This document shows positions 1 through 6,309 of a stretch of 8,101 nucleotides of DNA, in pieces; position 1 is the stretch's first letter; the number at the start of each line of letters is the position of its first letter. The position numbers were made by a program, and so were the translations under genes. The notes below the pieces were generated by a model. That model made no database searches. It was not told the origin of the DNA and saw only the letters and a program-made list of their open reading frames with translations. The stretch is from Bacteroidia bacterium (GTDB taxonomy: Bacteria > Bacteroidota > Bacteroidia > Bacteroidales > Marinifilaceae), in the NCBI GenBank assembly GCA_025999735.1, contig BNXR01000087.1:1-8101 (forward strand). The letters run 5' to 3'.

Positions 1-435
1 CCGGAGTTCTTAGATGATATAGACATACAGGCCGCCTTAACGGTATGCGAGCATGCTGGCTTGACAGATGACGAACTGCGGGCTTATGAAAATGAATGGT
101 TAAGAATTGCTTCTGAGTGGTCATTCATAAATGAAAAGGAAACAAACGCGTTGAAAAAAGGAGAAGCAGAAGGAGAAGCCAAAGGAGAAGCCAAAGGAAT
201 TAAAAAAGGATTGAAAAAAGGATTGAAAGAAGGATTGAAAGAAGGACGAGAAGAAGGACGGGCAAAAGGAATCGTAGAGGGAGAAGCAAGAGGAGAAGTA
301 GAGCGAGCGCAACTGAAACAAACACTTGATAACCAATCTGTTGTCATTGATAACCAATCTGTTGCCATTACTGCCCAAGCTGCCCGTATAGAAGAATTAG
401 AGAAACTAATGACACTGGGCAAAGGCAAAAATTGA
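1..435 (+). CDS. PD-(D/E)XK (Rpn / PDDEXK_2) nuclease-family protein, C-terminal part only
   Basis: The frame is open from the first base and reads through TTG at 61 without a stop, so this is the 3' end of a gene that starts outside the window; 61 should not be taken as its start. About 144 codons remain. The first ~50 residues (FLDDID..., then YENEW, SFINEKE) resemble the end of the Rpn/PDDEXK_2 domain, and the charged Gly-Glu-Lys tail is typical of this family. The tail has twelve four-residue units (GEAE, GEAK, GLKK, GLKE, GREE and so on), then GEVERAQLKQ, two heptads DNQSVVI/DNQSVAI, and a short coiled-coil-like end (ARIEELEKLM). The next gene's tail has the matching GEAERAQLQQ and ARIAEL, so the two are probably paralogues. 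Family members are DNA endonucleases linked to recombination and are often annotated as transposases. The catalytic core lies outside the window, so activity cannot be judged. Confidence 0.75.
   Translation, partial: PEFLDDIDIQAALTVCEHAGLTDDELRAYENEWLRIASEWSFINEKETNALKKGEAEGEAKGEAKGIKKGLKKGLKEGLKEGREEGRAKGIVEGEARGEVERAQLKQTLDNQSVVIDNQSVAITAQAARIEELEKLMTLGKGKN
160..303 (+). repeat. 12-bp tandem coding repeats (Gly-x-x-x)
   Basis: Twelve consecutive 12-bp units, each starting with a glycine codon, encode GEAE, GEAK, GEAK, GIKK, GLKK, GLKE, GLKE, GREE, GRAK, GIVE, GEAR and GEVE. Adjacent units such as the two GLKE units are almost identical in DNA, which suggests expansion by slippage or unequal recombination. 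Copy-number change would keep the frame, so the length of the tail could vary between strains. Confidence 0.85.
328..369 (+). repeat. 21-bp tandem duplication in the coiled-coil tail
   Basis: Two adjacent 21-bp units (328-348 and 349-369) differ at one base and encode DNQSVVI and DNQSVAI. Seven residues is one coiled-coil heptad, so the duplication lengthens the helix by exactly one heptad. Confidence 0.85.
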
Positions 436-440
436 GAAAA

Positions 441-519
441 TGACGCAGCGTATCGAAAGCAGAGCCGAACCTTTTGTTCGGGTATGCTGAGATAGCAAGG
501 AATTAGCCCTTTGGGCAAA
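441..519 (+). repeat. Palindromic repeat, copy 1 (79 bp)
   Basis: First copy of a repeat that starts TGACGCAGCGTATCGAA and ends ...GGGCAAA, beginning six bases after the stop of the first gene. It has three small hairpins. Hairpin 1 is CCGAAC/GTTCGG (465-470 with 476-481). Hairpin 2 is TGCT/AGCA (485-488 with 494-497). Hairpin 3 is GCCC/GGGC around a TTT loop (506-509 with 513-516). No run of T follows, so it is not a typical intrinsic terminator. Confidence 0.9.
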
Positions 520-598
520 TGACGCAGCGTATCGAAGGCAGAGCCGAACCTTTTGTTCGGGTATGCTGAGATAGCAAGGAATTAGCCCTTTGGGCAAA
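520..598 (+). repeat. Palindromic repeat, copy 2 (79 bp)
   Basis: Directly adjoins copy 1 with an exact 79-bp period and is nearly identical to it; one difference is AAGGC for AAAGC near the start (CGAAGGCAGAGCC). All three hairpins are kept. The head-to-tail arrangement without a spacer points to tandem duplication rather than independent insertion. Confidence 0.9.
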
Positions 599-722
599 TG
601 ACGCAGCGTATCGAAAGCAGAGCCGAAGCGAAAATTGAGAAATGTAGAAATTAATTCCTAAATTCCTACATTTCTAAATTCCTAAATTAACAAAGATAGC
701 AAGGAATTAGCCCTTTGGGCAA
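599..722 (+). repeat. Palindromic repeat, copy 3, interrupted
   Basis: The left end of the repeat is present to about 628 (through CAGAGCCGAA) and the right end resumes at about 694 (GATAGCAAGGAATTAGCC, then CTTTGGGCAA). The ~20 bp between them in copies 1 and 2, which carry half of hairpin 1 and the start of hairpin 2, are replaced by about 65 bp of AT-rich sequence. Hairpin 3 survives. It continues the tandem array from copy 2 at the same 79-bp phase. Confidence 0.8.
629..693. repeat. AT-rich insert with inverted and direct repeats
   Basis: This segment replaces the middle of repeat copy 3. It holds a perfect 10-bp inverted repeat, AGAAATGTAG at 638-647 with CTACATTTCT at 666-675 (18-nt loop), and a 12-bp direct repeat AATTCCTAAATT at 653-664 and 677-688. 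No target-site duplication is evident. It is too short to encode anything. Confidence 0.65.
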
Positions 723-755
723 TCCTGATTCAGACAAATTATTATGTCGTAATAA

Positions 756-785
756 TTGTAATTGCAGAATAATGTAGTAACTTTG
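756..785 (+). promoter_or_regulatory. Bacteroidetes-type promoter for the second Rpn-family gene
   Basis: TAACTTTG at 778-785 matches the Bacteroidetes -7 consensus TAnnTTTG, and TTG at 756-758 lies 19 bases upstream, the usual distance for the -33 element. Transcription would start near 790-793, leaving a leader of about 40 nt before the ATG at 830. No Shine-Dalgarno is visible in that leader, which is common in this phylum. Confidence 0.65.
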
Positions 786-829
786 CACCCTAAGTATAAA
801 CAAGTAGATACACCTAACAATACACGATT

Positions 830-1789
830 ATGTCAGGAACACGCAATATCAAAGAAGCACGTAACGTATTGTCATTTGACTACGCACTCAAGCGTTTGCT
901 ACGCCAAAAAGCCAACTACGATATCCTCGAGGGCTTCCTCAGCGAGTTGTTAGACAGACGGATAAAGATAGAAAACATTCTTGAAGGTGAAAGCCAGCAA
1001 GATAAGTTGAACGACAAGCAAACACGGGTAGATATTCTTGCTAAGGAGGAGAGTGGCGAGTTGATGATTATTGAGGTGCAATATCAGTTTCAAATAGATT
1101 ACTTGTTGCGCGTGCTTTTTGGGGTTAGTCGCAACATTTTTGACTTCATCACAAAGGGGCATCCGTTCAAGGAAATAAAAAAGATATACTCTATCAGCAT
1201 CATCTTTTTCAAAGAGTTTCATAATGATGGCGAGTATATTTATCACGGCAAGACTGATTTCAAGGGGATGCATACGGGTAAAATATTGACGCTCACGCCT
1301 GCTCAGCAAAAGGTTTTTGGCAAGATAGAGGCAGGTGATTTGCATCCTGAATACTACTTGTTGGATGTAACGAATTTCAATGATGTTGCCAAGACTACGC
1401 TTGACGAGTGGATTTACTACTTGAAGAACAACAAGGTTAAGGACAATTTTACGGCATTAGGGTTAGACAAAGTGCGTGAGATATTGGATTACGATAGTTT
1501 GTCGTCAGATGAGCAACGTTCTTACGACAAAGCAATTGACGACAAATTAAGTTGGGATGGTGCCATAGAATCTGCCGAGATGGAGGGTGAATTTAGGGGC
1601 GAAGCCAAGGGCAAGATTGAGGGCAAGGCTGAGGGCGAAGCCGAGCGAGCACAATTGCAACAAGCCCTTGCTGCCGAAAAAGCGGAAAAGGATGCAGCCC
1701 TTGCTCGTATTGCCGAATTGACGCAGCGTATCGAAAGCAGAGCCGAACCCCTGTTCGGGTATGCTGAGACAGCAAGGAAAAAGCCGTAA
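830..1789 (+). CDS. Rpn family recombination-promoting nuclease / PD-(D/E)XK nuclease family transposase (PDDEXK_2)
   Basis: A complete protein of 319 residues. Residues ~14-240 form the PDDEXK_2 domain. The N-terminus (FDYALKRLL ... LEGFLSELL) is the usual family opening. The putative active site is D68 in RVDILAKEE followed by E82-V83-Q84 in MIIEVQYQ; Q in place of the K of the classical E-x-K is common in this family. R101 in SRNIF lies in the following conserved helix. Rpn proteins cut DNA and promote RecA-independent recombination; that is family knowledge and is not shown here. A Gly/Glu/Lys linker (~253-272) leads to a coiled coil (~272-302). The last ~22 residues (from LTQRIESRAEP to ARKKP) are read from a palindromic repeat found elsewhere in the window as non-coding DNA, so the native C-terminus has probably been replaced or extended. 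ATG 830 is chosen because it sits ~40 nt after a good promoter and opens the conserved domain. Confidence 0.88.
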   Translation: MSGTRNIKEARNVLSFDYALKRLLRQKANYDILEGFLSELLDRRIKIENILEGESQQDKLNDKQTRVDILAKEESGELMIIEVQYQFQIDYLLRVLFGVSRNIFDFITKGHPFKEIKKIYSISIIFFKEFHNDGEYIYHGKTDFKGMHTGKILTLTPAQQKVFGKIEAGDLHPEYYLLDVTNFNDVAKTTLDEWIYYLKNNKVKDNFTALGLDKVREILDYDSLSSDEQRSYDKAIDDKLSWDGAIESAEMEGEFRGEAKGKIEGKAEGEAERAQLQQALAAEKAEKDAALARIAELTQRIESRAEPLFGYAETARKKP

Positions 1790-1794
1790 GGCAA
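1719..1794 (+). repeat. Palindromic repeat, copy 4, inside the 3' end of the Rpn-family gene
   Basis: 76-bp copy that starts TTGACGCAGCG in frame with the preceding coiled-coil codons. Hairpin 1 keeps the stem CCGAAC/GTTCGG with the loop CCCT. Hairpin 2 is TGCT/AGCA. Hairpin 3 is GCC/GGC around GTAA (1783-1785 with 1790-1792), and that loop contains the gene's TAA stop (1787-1789). Copies 1-3 instead have GCCC-TTT-GGGC here, so the stem is kept although its sequence differs. Confidence 0.9.
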
Positions 1795-2000
1795 TTGGAG
1801 AAACAGATAAAGCAATAGAGAACAAAGATAAGACCTGACTTCTTATGACACAAACGCAAAGCCGCATACTCGCAACGACCGCCTACACGGATAACACTGT
1901 TAGTGTACCTTACTACGTGCTCGTAACTCGTTGTATATTAGGCAGTTCCACCCCACCATTCACATACGTTAACACTTTTAGCTCTCATTCAACAATACAT

Positions 2001-2038
2001 CCCTGTGATGCAGACAGCCTGCATTGCGGGGACTTTTT
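2001..2038 (+). terminator. Intrinsic (rho-independent) terminator
   Basis: Positions 2001-2013 pair with 2019-2031 over 13 base pairs (three are G-U in RNA) around a five-base loop ACAGC, with a GC-rich base (CCC with GGG). The sequence A-C-TTTTT follows at once. It lies ~210 bp beyond the stop of the Rpn-family gene, with no convincing gene between, so it most likely ends that transcript and leaves a long 3' UTR. Confidence 0.7.
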
Positions 2039-2048
2039 ATACACTCTC

Positions 2049-2076
2049 GCTGGCGCGGCAACGCTGGCGCGGCAAC
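2049..2076 (+). repeat. 14-bp tandem duplication resembling adhesin coding DNA
   Basis: GCTGGCGCGGCAAC occurs twice in a row (2049-2062 and 2063-2076). The core GGCGCGGCAACGCT also occurs inside the large secreted-protein gene, near 2465 and 3521, where it encodes Gly-Ala-Ala-Thr-Leu. Here it lies in a GC-rich patch (about 2045-2115) in otherwise AT-rich non-coding DNA. It may be a small remnant of a related gene. Confidence 0.55.
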
Positions 2077-2188
2077 GGCGGAACGGTAGGGGCAGGGGGG
2101 TGAGGTGGAAGACGGTCTGAACTGTGATTTCAATATGATAGGATATGATTGATGTGATTAAGAAATACATCATAACAATCACATTAAT

Positions 2189-2261
2189 TGACGCAGCGTA
2201 TCGAAGGCAGAGCCGAACCCTGTTCGGGTATGCTGAGATAGCAAGGAAAAAGCCGCAAGGC
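2189..2261 (+). repeat. Palindromic repeat, copy 5, upstream of the secreted repeat protein
   Basis: 73-bp copy in the same orientation as the others. Hairpin 1 is CCGAAC-CCT-GTTCGG, hairpin 2 is TGCT/AGCA, and hairpin 3 is GCC-GCAA-GGC (2253-2255 with 2259-2261). It is closest to copy 4, differing by one base in the hairpin 3 loop, which removes the stop codon used there. It ends about 40 bp before the promoter box of the next gene. Confidence 0.9.
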
Positions 2262-2299
2262 CATCACACTAAAATCAAAGTTCAAGACAAAATATATAC

Positions 2300-2307
2300 T
2301 ACCTTTG
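2300..2307 (+). promoter_or_regulatory. Bacteroidetes -7 promoter box for the secreted repeat protein
   Basis: TACCTTTG fits TAnnTTTG and is followed by CA. The ATG at 2333 is 25 bases downstream, giving a short A-rich leader (AAACAACAACAAAT) without a Shine-Dalgarno. No good TTG element is visible ~19-21 bases upstream, so the -33 element is weak or absent. Confidence 0.55.
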
Positions 2308-2332
2308 CATTTACATTTAAACAACAACAAAT

Positions 2333-5300
2333 ATGAAAAACAGCAAAGCAACCCTCCTCGCGAGGACAGTAGTAATAGTAGCAGCCCTCTGCCTGAGCAC
2401 AACAACGGCGTGGGCGGCAGACGGCGGGGATTCCACAAATCCCACAATAATAAACGGAAATATTGGCGCGGCAACGCTTAACGCTGGCTATTACGAACTT
2501 CGAGGGACGTTCACGAACACCGTACGGCTAACCGTGAACGGCGACGTGCATTTAATATTGCAAGATGGTTGCAATGTTACGATAGACGGCGGGATAAATT
2601 GCGGTGTAGGTAACTCTCTCACAATTTACGGCAACACGGGCAGGCTGACCGCAAATGGCAACCATTATCAAGCAGGCATCGGTGGAAATCGTTACCAAGC
2701 AGGCGGTAACATCACCATCAACGGCGGAATAGTTGTAGCCAGCGGGATTATCGGCGCGGGAATCGGCGGCGGTGACGAAGGCGGAGGCGGCACAATCATA
2801 ATCAACGGCGGAACGGTTATAGCTACAAGTTCAACCACAAGTGTTGGCGGCGCGGGCATCGGCGGCGGCTACTATGGCGCAGGAGGCAACATCACAATCA
2901 ACGGAGGCACGGTTACAGCCACAGGCAGTATCGGCTCCCCCTCCTTCGGTGACGAAGGCGGCGCGGGGATTGGCGGCGGTGACGGCGGCGGAGGCGGCAC
3001 AATCACCATCAACGGCGGCGTAGTTACGGCGAATGGCGGTAAATTGGCTGCGGGTATCGGCGGTGGCGGTGGGTGGTTTCCGGGTAGCTCAACCTCAAGA
3101 GGCAGAGGAGGCGCAGGAGGCACAATAGTTATCAATGGCGGAACGATTCTTGCGGCGAAAGGCTCAAACGGCATCTGCGACATTGGTCCCGGCAAAGGTA
3201 GCTATGACAACGGCGCGAACGGTACGGTCAAAATCACCGGCGGCAGCGTTAAAGGCGCAATCATCCCGCAACCGACAAACGACGGAACAACGCCCGTCTA
3301 TCTCACAACCCTCACGGTGGGCAGTCCCGCCACTCAAAACGATGCGGCGATTGCCGCCGCCGCGATAAGCACAACCCCCTACGGCACTAATGGTGTAAAA
3401 ACCGACGCAAGCGGCAATCTGTACTTTTATCTGCCGCAAAACGGCAGCACAGAGGTTGCTGTCGCATCTGGCGGCACACGGTACGGAGCAAGCGCGGTTG
3501 AAGTCAAAACCGACAACACCGGCGCGGCAACGCTGACGGCGGGCGGAGACGGGTCTTATGACGCGACTTTGTACACAGTAACGTACAGCGGAAACAGTGA
3601 AACAGGCGGCAACGCGCCTGTCCCCGCGCCCGCAAGCTATCTTTACAAAGCAACGATGCGCGTTTTGGGCAACACAGGCGGCTTGGCGAAAACAGGCTAT
3701 GTTTTCGGCGGGTGGATGGTCGATAACGGCATTGGCGCGAAGCAGTCGGGCGAAACCTTCACTATGCCCGCTACGGCGACAACGCTGACGGCTATATGGA
3801 AGAAAGCGACTGTCACAGGCACGCAAAGCGGAACGCTCACCTACGGCACGGCGGGCGGCGCGACATACACAGTGACGACGGAGAATATCGCCGATGGAAA
3901 CTATACCGTAACGCTCGGCGGGAGTGTGCCAACGGGCGTAACAGCAACCGTCTCAATTACGAGCGGTTCGGGAACACTGACGCTTAACACCACAGCGGCA
4001 ACACCAGCAGGAACGACCACTAACCTAACCGCAACGATTGAGGGCGCGACTTCGGGGGCGTTTACGCTCACAGTGGGCGTAAAGACCCTAACGTGGAAGC
4101 CGGACGGCACGGTGCAATCGAAAGACTATGACGGCACAGACGCCGCAACAGTAGATAACGAGCCAACGCTGGACGGCGTCATCAACGGCAACTCCGTAAC
4201 CGTTTCGGCGGGCAGCGTAACCTTTGACGACGAGAACGCAGGAATAGGCAAAACCATAACAGCGAGCGGCTGGGTCATTGGCGGCACACACGTGGACTAT
4301 TACACCATTACGGGCGAGCCGACTTTCGCCGTCGGCACAATAACCCCCAGAGCCATCACCCTCACGGTGGACAACATCACCGCCGAGGACTACACCGGCG
4401 CGCCGCATATGCCCGCGCTTACAGTCAAGGACGGCACCACACCGCTCACGCCGACCACCGACTACATGGTGGGCTACAACAGTAACACCAACGCAGGAAC
4501 GGCAACGGCAACGGTTACCGGCGCAGGCAACTACGCGGGCAGCACAGGCAGCAAGGATTTTACCATCAATCAGGTAACGCCAACCGTAACGCTGAGCGTA
4601 AGCGGCGCCACCATCCGCCCCGCAAGCGTAACGCTGACGGCGGGCGGCTTAACAACTTACGCCACAGGAACGCTGACCTTTAAGGAAGGTTTAAACATCA
4701 TCGCAACCGCTACTTTGCCGAGCAATAGCACTACTTTCACGCCCACCACGGCTACGGACGCTTACAGTTTCACGGTAGAGTACAGCGGCGACGGCAATTA
4801 CTACCCAGCGACCAGCGGCGCACAAGCGTGGACTTTCACCAAAGGCACACAAGTCGCGCTTTCTATTACGGGGCTTGGCGGGTCTTACACCTACGGCGAC
4901 GGCACGGTAACGCTCGGCACAAGCGGCGGCACCACCAGCGGCACGGTAACACATACGTCCAGCAACACGAGCGTAGCCACCATCAGCGGCACCACGCTGA
5001 CAATCGCAGGCACGGGCAGTTTCACCGTTACGGCTGAAATGGCGGGCAACACCAACTACAATTCCGTTTCGGTAACAAGCAGCACGCTCACGGTGAGCAA
5101 GAAAGACGTAACGGTAAGCATCAGCGCCAACGACAAGGTGTATGACGGCACCACCGCCGCCACCCTTAGCGACACCACCCTCGCGGAGAAACTCGCTACC
5201 GACGACCTCTATCTCACAGGTGGCACTATCACCTTTGCGGACAAAGACGTGAATACGAACAAGACGGTTACGTTTAGCGGCTACACGTTGGGCGGCACGG

Positions 5301-5575
5301 ATGCAGGCAACTACTCGCTGGCAGGTACCAGCGCAACGGCTTTGGCAAACATCACGCCCGCCCCGCTGACCGTCACACCTGTTGCGGGACAAAGCAAAGT
5401 CTATGGCAGCACCGACCCCACTTACACTTACGAGGTAAGTGGCTTGCAGACAGGCGACGGTACAAGTTTGCTCACGGGCACTCTCACCCGTTTTTACATG
5501 GCGTTGCTACTAAGGCGTTCAATTCTTCTACCGTTAGAAACTCCCTGCGGGTCTCTTGTTTGGGGATGTTCTTAA
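2333..5575 (+). CDS. Large secreted repeat protein (beta-helix-like, Listeria-Bacteroides, YDG and MBG domains), 3'-truncated
   Basis: 1080 codons. Residues 1-28 are a signal peptide (basic start, hydrophobic core to ~22, cleavage after AWA). Residues ~103-310 are glycine-rich, alternating AGIGGG with ITINGGTVxA, as in secreted right-handed beta-helix or carbohydrate-binding proteins. A Listeria-Bacteroides (InlB B-like) repeat is at ~412-490 (VTYSGN ... TGYVFGGW ... LTAIW). Ig-like, YDG and MBG-like domains follow: YDG at ~586-676 (KDYDGTDAAT) and ~925-1008 (KVYDGTTAAT), and an MBG start at ~1010-1053 (KVYGSTDPTYTYEVSGL ... LTGTLTR). This makes it a probable surface-exposed adhesin or matrix protein. 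From residue 1054 the reading is antisense to a recombinase gene and is foreign, so the true C-terminus is lost, including any type IX sorting domain that may have been present. The gene is more GC-rich than its flanks. Ligand and function are unknown. Confidence 0.85.
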   Translation: MKNSKATLLARTVVIVAALCLSTTTAWAADGGDSTNPTIINGNIGAATLNAGYYELRGTFTNTVRLTVNGDVHLILQDGCNVTIDGGINCGVGNSLTIYGNTGRLTANGNHYQAGIGGNRYQAGGNITINGGIVVASGIIGAGIGGGDEGGGGTIIINGGTVIATSSTTSVGGAGIGGGYYGAGGNITINGGTVTATGSIGSPSFGDEGGAGIGGGDGGGGGTITINGGVVTANGGKLAAGIGGGGGWFPGSSTSRGRGGAGGTIVINGGTILAAKGSNGICDIGPGKGSYDNGANGTVKITGGSVKGAIIPQPTNDGTTPVYLTTLTVGSPATQNDAAIAAAAISTTPYGTNGVKTDASGNLYFYLPQNGSTEVAVASGGTRYGASAVEVKTDNTGAATLTAGGDGSYDATLYTVTYSGNSETGGNAPVPAPASYLYKATMRVLGNTGGLAKTGYVFGGWMVDNGIGAKQSGETFTMPATATTLTAIWKKATVTGTQSGTLTYGTAGGATYTVTTENIADGNYTVTLGGSVPTGVTATVSITSGSGTLTLNTTAATPAGTTTNLTATIEGATSGAFTLTVGVKTLTWKPDGTVQSKDYDGTDAATVDNEPTLDGVINGNSVTVSAGSVTFDDENAGIGKTITASGWVIGGTHVDYYTITGEPTFAVGTITPRAITLTVDNITAEDYTGAPHMPALTVKDGTTPLTPTTDYMVGYNSNTNAGTATATVTGAGNYAGSTGSKDFTINQVTPTVTLSVSGATIRPASVTLTAGGLTTYATGTLTFKEGLNIIATATLPSNSTTFTPTTATDAYSFTVEYSGDGNYYPATSGAQAWTFTKGTQVALSITGLGGSYTYGDGTVTLGTSGGTTSGTVTHTSSNTSVATISGTTLTIAGTGSFTVTAEMAGNTNYNSVSVTSSTLTVSKKDVTVSISANDKVYDGTTAATLSDTTLAEKLATDDLYLTGGTITFADKDVNTNKTVTFSGYTLGGTDAGNYSLAGTSATALANITPAPLTVTPVAGQSKVYGSTDPTYTYEVSGLQTGDGTSLLTGTLTRFYMALLLRRSILLPLETPCGSLVWGCS
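2639..3262 (+). repeat. Degenerate coding repeats (ITINGGTV / AGIGGG units)
   Basis: At least six degenerate units encode I-x-INGG-x-V-x-A (from residues ~127, 155, 187, 224, 265 and 299), mostly separated by AGIGGG-type turns. Unit spacing varies from about 28 to 41 residues, with glycine-rich inserts. The pattern fits one rung per unit of a parallel beta-helix. Similar DNA between units gives scope for in-frame recombination. Confidence 0.75.
5484..5495. other. Breakpoint joining two truncated genes
   Basis: The forward gene's MBG domain stops matching its family after GTLTR (R codon 5489-5491). The opposite-strand recombinase stops matching after LVATPCKN (N codon 5490-5492) and reaches a stop at 5484-5486. 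Both losses meet within a few bases, so this is a join between unrelated sequences. A few bases (around ACCCGTTTT) could belong to either side. No target duplication or att-like core can be recognised. Confidence 0.75.
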
Positions 5576-6263
5576 TTTTGGCGGATAAGTCGATAGTTAG
5601 ATAACCGTCTATGAATGCCTGTTTTAGGGCTGCTTTGAAGACGGAAAAGTAGGTGGTGGATGTGTTACGGGCAATGGGGTCGCTTTTGTGTACACAAGGG
5701 GCGGTGAGCATGAACTCCCGAAAGTCTTCGGCTAAGCGCGTATTGATTTGTGAGAATAACAGTGTGTCGCCCGTAAATTGCTTGAGATAATAGAGGGTGC
5801 GTTGCCAGCTCTTGATGATAGAAGGGGAACTGTTTAGGTGTCGCTTTTTGGCTGTTTCTTCAAAATAGATGATGAAGTTTTGCTGCGAACGCTGCTTTTG
5901 CTCGGCATATTCGATTTCTGTGTCACTGTACAGTTCGGTATTGTCACATTCGCGTTGACGTAGTTTGCGCACTCCATCGGCGTATAGGCATGCTTGTTGG
6001 TCTTTTTCGCTTCGACAGAGGATTACTCCGTTGTCATCGCGCTTGGCCTTGTAGTTTTTGTTGCCGTCAATGTCAAGGTGGCAGGGTCGCGTTTTGTCCC
6101 AGATGATGGTGCTGACAGTGCGGTTTAAAGATTCTATGTTGCGCTGCGGTTTGCTCTTGCCCTGCACAAATACGGGATAGGTTTCTACACATAAATACCA
6201 CTCATTGCGAAATTCTGCCTTTCGCGTTCTTACGGTTACTTTCGTTCTGCTTAATTGTTTCAT
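5484..6263 (-). pseudogene. Tyrosine recombinase / phage-type integrase, catalytic domain missing
   Basis: 259 codons starting at ATG 6261-6263, with an AAGG motif five bases upstream. Residues ~8-100 resemble the arm-type DNA-binding domain of Bacteroidetes integrases (TVRTRKAEFRNEWYLCVE ... VSTIIWD). Residues ~125-225 resemble the SAM-like core-binding domain (IIYFEETAKKR ... SWQRTLYYLKQFTGD ... LAEDFREFML ... FKAALKQAFIDGYL). The catalytic domain begins at RREFLTVEELNALVATPCKN and ends there, so the R...H-x-x-R...H...Y residues are absent. Full-length relatives are about 400 residues. A protein like this could still bind DNA but could not cut or rejoin it. It lies 40 bp downstream of an HTH gene on the same strand, a common pairing in integrated Bacteroidetes elements. 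The break coincides with truncation of the opposing gene. Confidence 0.85.
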
Positions 6264-6280
6264 GATTTCCTTGTTTTATT

Positions 6281-6309
6281 GATTATTTTGGGATTATTTT
6301 TGATTATTT
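6281..6309. promoter_or_regulatory. Three helically phased GATTATTT repeats before the recombinase
   Basis: GATTATTTT at 6281-6289 and 6292-6300 and GATTATTT at 6302-6309 start 11 and 10 bases apart, so they face the same side of the helix. They fill the gap between the HTH gene and the recombinase and overlap the HTH gene's stop codon. Repeated sites of this kind are often bound by recombinase arm domains or directionality factors; that role is inferred. Confidence 0.4.

Noticed and set aside
84..518. Reverse-strand frames of 144 and 85 codons opposite the first Rpn-family gene
   Set aside because: They are antisense to the 12-bp coding repeats, give low-complexity Phe/Ser/Pro protein, and have no promoter or domain.
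406..597. Reverse-strand 63-codon frame through repeat copies 1 and 2
   Set aside because: It merely translates the tandem palindromic repeat and repeats itself with the 79-bp period.
441..722. The tandem 79-bp repeats as a CRISPR array
   Set aside because: There are no unique spacers between short repeats; whole 79-bp units adjoin directly and no cas gene is present.
1845..2120. Forward 91-codon frame after the second Rpn-family gene
   Set aside because: It runs straight through the intrinsic terminator, has no start signals and ends in arginine-rich low-complexity sequence.
2145..2336. Forward 63-codon frame containing LFGYAEIARKKP
   Set aside because: It is the non-coding fifth repeat copy read in a frame related to the nuclease tail; it overlaps the promoter and start of the next gene.
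2872..5392. Several long reverse-strand frames opposite the secreted repeat protein
   Set aside because: The high GC content and repeats of the forward gene produce long antisense frames; the proteins are Pro-, Ala- or Arg-rich without domains.
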